A DNA stretch of 64,000 nucleotides, taken from the IMG/VR virus record IMGVR_UViG_3300046323_000673, positions 1 to 64,000 of that record; one strand, given 5' to 3'. This DNA comes from a virus. Of this stretch, positions 59,451-64,000 are shown piece by piece; within the stretch, counting starts at the first letter, position 1, and each line of letters opens with the position of its first letter. Position numbers and translations under genes: made by a program. Below the pieces are notes generated by a model that saw only the letters and a list, made by a program, of their open reading frames with translations, was not told the DNA's origin and made no database searches.

Positions 59451-59479
59451 TTGACTACCTAGACAACATGCCCTATATA
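59451..59479 (+). promoter_or_regulatory. near-consensus sigma70 promoter
   Basis: TTGACT (59451-59456), 17 bases, TATATA (59474-59479). The upstream GAAAATAAAAAGATCAAGATC and the leader GTTGTCGACGGCG repeat those at 6940 and 58415. Confidence 0.85.
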
Positions 59480-59528
59480 TGGGTTGTCGACGGCGTGATG
59501 GGTGCCGAGACAAGGGAGCAAGACGCGC

Positions 59529-59762
59529 ATGAACACGACGGACGCAAACGGCAAGACCCTAGATCAAGCTCGTGAATACGCACAGGCCACCGCGAACAAG
59601 CTTGGCGCGTCCACGAACGATCGAGTCGTCACGCTGAACCAGCTCTACCATTCGAAGCGTCGCTGGTCATACGGCGTGCGCTTTGAACTTCCAGGCGATT
59701 TGACGACGAAGGTCGTGGACGGCTCGCGCATCGAATCGGTTGAACAGTTTTACCCACAATGA
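59529..59762 (+). CDS. small hypothetical protein, 77 aa
   Basis: Not recognised. Starts MNTTDANGKTLDQAREYAQA and has a beta-rich end (KRRWSYGVRFELPGDLTT). It lies behind promoter 59451 and ahead of a strong terminator, so a self-contained module. Confidence 0.65.
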   Translation: MNTTDANGKTLDQAREYAQATANKLGASTNDRVVTLNQLYHSKRRWSYGVRFELPGDLTTKVVDGSRIESVEQFYPQ

Positions 59763-59781
59763 GATCCACGCATTCCTGATG

Positions 59782-59806
59782 AACCCCGACGATGGCGTCG
59801 GGGTTT
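59782..59806 (+). terminator. Rho-independent-type terminator
   Basis: AACCCCGACG (59782-59791), loop ATGG, CGTCGGGGTT (59796-59805) then T: a 10-bp stem followed by a short TTT. It ends the 59529 gene. A degenerate version follows the gene at 58493. Confidence 0.65.
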
Positions 59807-59829
59807 GGTGCGTTGAAGGGTAGGAGATC

Positions 59830-60138
59830 ATGAGCATGTGTTGCAGGAATCATCTGTTGTGTTTGGGCCTTGGCGCGGATTGCGCGCCTCCCATTGAACT
59901 TGAAGTGCTTTTCAATGGGGAGCTTTCGCGCACGATTCCCGTGTCGAACACTTCACCCGAAGCGATTCACGAGGCGCTCGATTCGGCTCCCATGGGCGGG
60001 GGTTGGGGCGTGCGTATCAAGAGCACCGCCGATATCCTCGACTTGATTGGTGCATTTCACACAGTGGCAACTGCAAGTGGTTGGGTTTTCGAGTCTCAGT
60101 TTGGGATGATGTTTGATTGTGCCGAGGTTTCGCAATGA
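59830..60138 (+). CDS. hypothetical protein, 102 aa
   Basis: Not recognised. An alpha/beta protein with an N-terminal MSMCCRNHLLC and a mid-sequence GGGWGVRIKS. GGAGATC precedes the ATG. Begins a run of small coupled genes that ends with the SF2 helicase. Confidence 0.65.
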   Translation: MSMCCRNHLLCLGLGADCAPPIELEVLFNGELSRTIPVSNTSPEAIHEALDSAPMGGGWGVRIKSTADILDLIGAFHTVATASGWVFESQFGMMFDCAEVSQ

Positions 60139-60311
60139 CACGGGCGGCACAGGAACTCACGAGTATCGTCGACGACTACGAGCGGGAAGCAAACGAGTTC
60201 GAACAATGCGCGGCGATGCGTCGCGGTGACATGAAGCTCGAGCGGGAAGCGATGACTTGCCGCTCGGAAGCACGCAGGGTTCGTCAAGAATTGGAAAGGT
60301 TTGGACGATGA
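60135..60311 (+). CDS. small coiled-coil protein, 58 aa
   Basis: Not recognised. Charged and helical throughout (SIVDDYEREANEFEQCAAM, REAMTCRSEARRVRQELERFG). ATG overlaps the previous stop; the next ATG overlaps its stop (ATGA). Confidence 0.6.
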   Translation: MTRAAQELTSIVDDYEREANEFEQCAAMRRGDMKLEREAMTCRSEARRVRQELERFGR

Positions 60312-60613
60312 AATCTATTTCAATCAATGGGCGCGTAGTTAGTGCCCGTTCATGTGGTGTAAATGTATTTTGTCGCGATATTCATGCAAGTGGGATTATT
60401 TGTATTTATGAAAATTCAAGCGGTCATCCCCCAGTTGGCGATATGCCAGCACATGTACATACGACAACAACTCGTAAACATGGGCCGATGTATTGGAATT
60501 CAGATGAAGGTCCATTGTTTTTTATGAATGAGTTAAGACAACCGATTGACCCACCATTGGCATGGACTCACGGCTGTTTTGCCGTCTTGAACGATAAAGG
60601 CGAATTGATATGA
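60308..60613 (+). CDS. hypothetical protein of AT-rich composition, 101 aa
   Basis: Not recognised. DNA here is clearly richer in A+T than the neighbours, indicating a separate origin. The protein is beta-rich with several His (PAHVHTTTTRKHGPMY). It overlaps both neighbours by 4 bases. Confidence 0.6.
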   Translation: MKSISINGRVVSARSCGVNVFCRDIHASGIICIYENSSGHPPVGDMPAHVHTTTTRKHGPMYWNSDEGPLFFMNELRQPIDPPLAWTHGCFAVLNDKGELI

Positions 60614-61146
60614 AAAACAATCGAGTGATTACATTCCTTCAGCGCAAGGGTGCACGCGAAACGTGGGAGTACGAGCGGGTCGTGATCCTGCTGCTTGAAC
60701 TGGCCTGCTTGGTCGCGGGTGTGCTCGCGTCCCCGTCACGTACCACGATGCTTCTAATGGCAATCGATTTGCCGCGTTCGCTTTACGCAACCGAACTTGC
60801 ACGAGCGGTACGGTCAGGAGCGGCAAGGAAGGCCGAACGCGCGAAAGCAATGGGCATCCCTGAAGTCGAGCTTGCGTGCTCGCGGGATATTGAACGCGCG
60901 GCGAAGAATCAGCAGCTCATGACTGCGGCACAACCCGTGGTCGGACTTGCGTTGTCAGTCGCGGGTTCGGGGCAGGGATTCACGCGAGCGATCATTGTGG
61001 GGTTTATCGTGTCGGTGATTCGATGGGCGAGCGTCGAAGTGTATGGAGTTTGGCGCGCGTGGTATCGGGAACGTGTACCCGTGCAGGTGACAAGACAATC
61101 ACGTGATTTGACTCATGCGCTCATGATTGGGCAGGTGAAATCATGA
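60610..61146 (+). CDS. membrane-associated hypothetical protein, 178 aa
   Basis: Hydrophobic stretches at about 24-50 (VVILLLELACLVAGVLASP, shown in part) and about 114-140 (AGSGQGFTRAIIVGFIVSVI) suggest two membrane segments with a charged loop between. A holin-like or host-membrane role is possible; no lysis enzyme lies nearby. Confidence 0.6.
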   Translation: MKNNRVITFLQRKGARETWEYERVVILLLELACLVAGVLASPSRTTMLLMAIDLPRSLYATELARAVRSGAARKAERAKAMGIPEVELACSRDIERAAKNQQLMTAAQPVVGLALSVAGSGQGFTRAIIVGFIVSVIRWASVEVYGVWRAWYRERVPVQVTRQSRDLTHALMIGQVKS

Positions 61147-61823
61147 ATCGCGTATCATTCCACGGCGACGCATCGTTGCCGCATTACGTGCACGGCGGGC
61201 ATTTCGAGTACAGCCATGAAGTCAATGGGATCCCAACGTGGGAAAGCGTCAAGGTGCCTCGTGAGCTTTGGGGTGAAGGATATCCATGGTGCACTGATAA
61301 AGATCGCGAGTATTATCGTCAATGGGATCATCGGCAGTTCCTTCCATACGTTCAATTGCGTCCTGAAGACAAACCATGTGGGCAATCCCGTGGTGAAGGT
61401 CAAGGAGCTGGCACTGCGCAAATAACGTACACGGCGAGCCATACAGTTTTCGCGTGCTGGGATTACACCGGCGATGTTCGCGGCGGGAGCTATTCGATGT
61501 TTTGGATCGATGGTCGGCTATCGGCAAACGATATGATCACCGCGATCAATAGAGACTTCCCGTGCATCTGGGCACGCATTACGGGTGGCAGCGGCGCAAT
61601 GCATGTTTGGGGCGATGATCCTCCGCCGGTTGCGACTGCCTTGGACGTGGTTGCAGTGGCGAAAGTAGCGACGTCAAAAGCAGAACCCGCGCCAACGTAT
61701 GACTTTTCGATTCCTGACGAGCTGTTCGTTAGGGCAGCACCCACGCCCGAACTTGTGCAGATCGTCGAAGATGCCACACCTGTTGCCAATGAACAATTGC
61801 GAAGTGCGATGGTGAAACCATGA
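61143..61823 (+). CDS. hypothetical protein, 226 aa
   Basis: Not recognised. A Trp/Tyr-rich N-terminal half (YPWCTDKDREYYRQWDHRQF) and a C-terminal Pro/Ala-rich tail with acidic end. It overlaps the genes on both sides by 4 bases. Confidence 0.65.
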   Translation: MNRVSFHGDASLPHYVHGGHFEYSHEVNGIPTWESVKVPRELWGEGYPWCTDKDREYYRQWDHRQFLPYVQLRPEDKPCGQSRGEGQGAGTAQITYTASHTVFACWDYTGDVRGGSYSMFWIDGRLSANDMITAINRDFPCIWARITGGSGAMHVWGDDPPPVATALDVVAVAKVATSKAEPAPTYDFSIPDELFVRAAPTPELVQIVEDATPVANEQLRSAMVKP

Positions 61824-62116
61824 ATTGGAAAGCTGACGAATCCGGTTCGTTTTCTGAACTGAACATTGACCCGTTCACGTTGCGCGTTGCGTGCGGCGAC
61901 AATGGGAAGTTTTACGCGGCCGTTTTTCGCAGTACCATCGTTTGCACGATGACGTTCTCAATGTACAAGACGGAAGCGAACGCGCAACGTGCCGCGGTGA
62001 AGCTGTTCGAGAAATACGTGACCAGTGAATGGCAAGTGCTTCGCGATGCATTCGCGAATTTGCGTTTGCAAAGTAATGATAAACGAAAGCGAATGCCGAA
62101 GTTTGTTCCTTTATGA
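61820..62116 (+). CDS. hypothetical protein, 98 aa
   Basis: Not recognised. An alpha/beta protein with a beta-rich middle (FYAAVFRSTIVCTMTFSMY) and a basic C-terminus (SNDKRKRMPKF). ATG overlaps the previous stop. Confidence 0.6.
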   Translation: MNWKADESGSFSELNIDPFTLRVACGDNGKFYAAVFRSTIVCTMTFSMYKTEANAQRAAVKLFEKYVTSEWQVLRDAFANLRLQSNDKRKRMPKFVPL

Positions 62117-62125
62117 GGTGAAGTC

Positions 62126-62434
62126 ATGAAGCGCAAAATCATGCAAGCGACTGTCATTCGATTGGACAAGAATGGTATTCCACCGAGCGTGAAGCCGAAC
62201 TCGTTTTGGCTCATGAACAAGCAAGAGACGGGTTGGTCAAGCCATGGGTACCCATACCCTTCAATTGGCAGACTTCTTAATGAATGGGATGTTTTATTAG
62301 GTGCATCTGGTAACGATAAGCATGGTGCATTCATTAAAGCGCATCCTATTCCTGACGATCCGCATGAGCGATACAATCGATTGAAAGAACATCGAAACAC
62401 TTTGCGAATGCTTGTCGATAATTCAGTTGCATGA
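62126..62434 (+). CDS. hypothetical protein, 102 aa
   Basis: Not recognised. Basic N-terminus (MKRKIMQATVIRLDK), central Trp/Tyr region (FWLMNKQETGWSSHGYPY). AT content is higher than average. The helicase starts 7 bases after its stop. Confidence 0.6.
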   Translation: MKRKIMQATVIRLDKNGIPPSVKPNSFWLMNKQETGWSSHGYPYPSIGRLLNEWDVLLGASGNDKHGAFIKAHPIPDDPHERYNRLKEHRNTLRMLVDNSVA

Positions 62435-62441
62435 TCCGTAC

Positions 62442-63941
62442 GTGAAGCGGATATCCATTACGATCGACAACAGATTGCGTATGCGTGCGAGCGATCTCGA
62501 TTCCGAGACGCTTACCCACCTGCAACGCGAATTCACCCACCGCAACCCCCAAAAGGCCAAGCTCGAAAAGCAGACGGAAGGCGCGAAGTACAATCGCGCC
62601 AAACCGTTCCTGAAGTTCGCCCTTGCGAAAAGCGCAGCCGCACAACCCGCGACGATTTCGACGTGGGCATTGAATGGCGACGAACTCACGTTCCCCCGTG
62701 GCGGGCGCGAACGATTGACGTTCATGCTTGAGGATCGCGATTACTTGGTCGACACGATTGATCAACGCACGGACGGCACGCTTCCCTGGCCGAACGCGCG
62801 CTACACGGGCGAGCTATGGGACTTTCAGCAACGCATGGTTGAGACGGGCATGCAGGTTGAGGAAGGCATCGCGCGTAGCCCTACAGGCTCGGGAAAGACC
62901 GAAGCAATCATCGGGCTTATGTGCGAAGCGAATCTGCCATCACTCGTGATCGTGCATGGGCACGCATTGCTTGATCAATGGATTCGTCGGGTGCGGCAAT
63001 CGACGAATATCAATGATATCGGAATCATTGGCGATGGGAAGTTTGACCCGAAGCCGATTACAATCGGGATGCAGCAAACGCTTGCTCGCCGAATCGATAA
63101 GGTTAGAGGGTTTTTTGGGTTCGTCGCGTGTGACGAGGCGCATCTATTCGCGGCTGATACGTTTCTTGAAGTGGTTGATCAATTGCCTTCGCGGTACCGG
63201 GTTGGATTCACCGCGGACGAACACCGTAAAGATGGGAAGGAATTCCTGCTCTACGATACGCTTGGGCCTGTCTTCGCGGAAGTGAAGGAAAAGAAGCTTG
63301 TTGATGAAGGGTACATTCTGGACGTCGAAGTTCGCCTTGTGCCCACAGGTTTCGAGCGGCAATGGTGGACCGATCTTCACCCGCAAGCACGCGGAATGGA
63401 AATGCTTCGGCTTATTAACGAAATGGGCGAAGACAACGAACGGAACGCAATCGCTACCCAAATCGCGTTATGGGCAGCGCGGGAAGGGCACCAAGTGCTT
63501 GTGATGGCGCATCACACCGTGCATTGTCGTCGACTGCTTGCCGATATTGCCGCGTCAAACCCGCGCGTTGGATTGCTTATCGGCGAAGACAAAGACGCGT
63601 ACGTGCGAGGTATCGCAGGAATGATGCAGGGTTCCGTTCAGATCGGCGTTGGTACCTACAAGAAGATGGGTACCGGCATTGATTTGAAGGCATTGTCAAG
63701 GGGTGTTGCCGTCACGCCGGTGCACTTGAACAAGTTTTTCCTGAAGCAACTGAAGGGTCGGTTCTGTCGCACTGCTACCGATAAAGCAGATTCGGCGATC
63801 TACGTGCTGTACGACGAATTGATCTTCGGACTCGCGCCAGTGGAAAACTTCAAACGTTGGGCGTCACGTGTGCTTGTGCGTGATGATGACCAATGGATTG
63901 ACGCGAAAGAATACTTGAAGCGCGAGAAGGCCGAATCATGA
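62442..63941 (+). CDS. SF2 DEAD/DEAH-type helicase (XPB-like), 499 aa
   Basis: ATP-dependent DNA helicase or translocase, probably in replication or recombination. Seen: Walker A ARSPTGSGKTEAI near residue 144, DEAH in ACDEAHLF near 230, GFTADEHRKDG (motif III-like), and QLKGRFCR near 446 (motif VI). Length is typical of phage UvsW/XPB-like helicases. The GTG at 62442 is chosen because CATGAT (62430-62435) lies 6 bases upstream, a likely leaderless start; a TTG at 62412 is the alternative. It ends with an overlapping start of the next gene. Confidence 0.88.
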   Translation: MKRISITIDNRLRMRASDLDSETLTHLQREFTHRNPQKAKLEKQTEGAKYNRAKPFLKFALAKSAAAQPATISTWALNGDELTFPRGGRERLTFMLEDRDYLVDTIDQRTDGTLPWPNARYTGELWDFQQRMVETGMQVEEGIARSPTGSGKTEAIIGLMCEANLPSLVIVHGHALLDQWIRRVRQSTNINDIGIIGDGKFDPKPITIGMQQTLARRIDKVRGFFGFVACDEAHLFAADTFLEVVDQLPSRYRVGFTADEHRKDGKEFLLYDTLGPVFAEVKEKKLVDEGYILDVEVRLVPTGFERQWWTDLHPQARGMEMLRLINEMGEDNERNAIATQIALWAAREGHQVLVMAHHTVHCRRLLADIAASNPRVGLLIGEDKDAYVRGIAGMMQGSVQIGVGTYKKMGTGIDLKALSRGVAVTPVHLNKFFLKQLKGRFCRTATDKADSAIYVLYDELIFGLAPVENFKRWASRVLVRDDDQWIDAKEYLKREKAES

Positions 63942-64000
63942 GAACGATGAAACCGCTTCCACCATTGCCGAATCACGTGCTTGCAAAGCAGGGCCTTGGC
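63938..64000 (+). CDS. start of next gene (partial)
   Basis: ATG overlaps the helicase stop (ATGA). 21 codons are visible, starting MRTMKPLPPLPNHVL, and the rest lies outside the window. The RT-x-LPLPxL pattern echoes the N-termini at 9711 and 15340. Confidence 0.6.
   Translation, partial: MRTMKPLPPLPNHVLAKQGLG

Noticed and set aside
59176-59454. Possible protein across the alternating purine-pyrimidine tract
   Set aside because: The translation (ACVCAHARVRV) merely reflects the GTGC repeat, and the frame runs into palindrome copy 19.

Overview
The window looks like a contiguous piece of a large tailed-phage genome (or a prophage or provirus) with a contractile tail. It has roughly 80 tightly packed genes, many overlapping by 1-4 bases, and moderately high GC with preferred codons such as GCG, ACG and TCG. 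The host cannot be read from the sequence. A 19-cysteine lipoprotein (19720-20166) resembles secreted Cys-rich proteins common in Myxococcota, so a myxobacterium-like host is a guess. No integrase, lysis gene or RNA polymerase was recognised.

Layout. 1-15 kb: accessory and DNA-metabolism genes (DinG-like helicase, a DNA-binding protein that could be a small terminase, a 675-residue ParB-like protein, a D12-class adenine methyltransferase with DPPY, a protein with an Nmad1/DUF1599-like domain) and two structural-looking proteins. 15.3-22.4 kb: large terminase, a probable tail or fibre protein, a lipoprotein, a candidate structured RNA (20201-20345) and an HTH/beta-propeller fusion. 22.5-34 kb: portal, head morphogenesis protein, scaffold, major capsid protein, neck proteins. 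34.6-53.3 kb: tail sheath, tube, tail assembly chaperones with a T TTT TTC frameshift site, tape measure, baseplate hub, spike, gp25-like wedge, baseplate J and a terminal tail protein. Small genes on the opposite strand, several with CxxC pairs, sit between the structural operons. 53.3-58.3 kb: a 3340-bp IS1-like element with passenger genes has split a minus-strand gene; removing it with one 8-bp target duplication restores an in-frame 204-residue protein. A MazG-like gene lies upstream. 58.4-64 kb: small early-type genes behind near-consensus sigma70 promoters, then an SF2 helicase.

The most unusual signal is a 30-bp palindrome (AAATCCAATTGGATC followed by its reverse complement). It occurs 19 times (16 perfect), always between genes, at tandem, divergent and once convergent junctions. 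Each perfect copy is made of two 12-bp palindromes around a GATCGATC core. A -10-like hexamer (TAACAT, CATGAT or GATACC types) commonly begins 6-9 bases beyond one or both ends and is often followed 6-9 bases later by a start codon. This looks like a phage-wide, often bidirectional control site, perhaps sensitive to GATC methylation and perhaps bound by the phage ParB-like protein. The binding protein and the methylation effect are inference.
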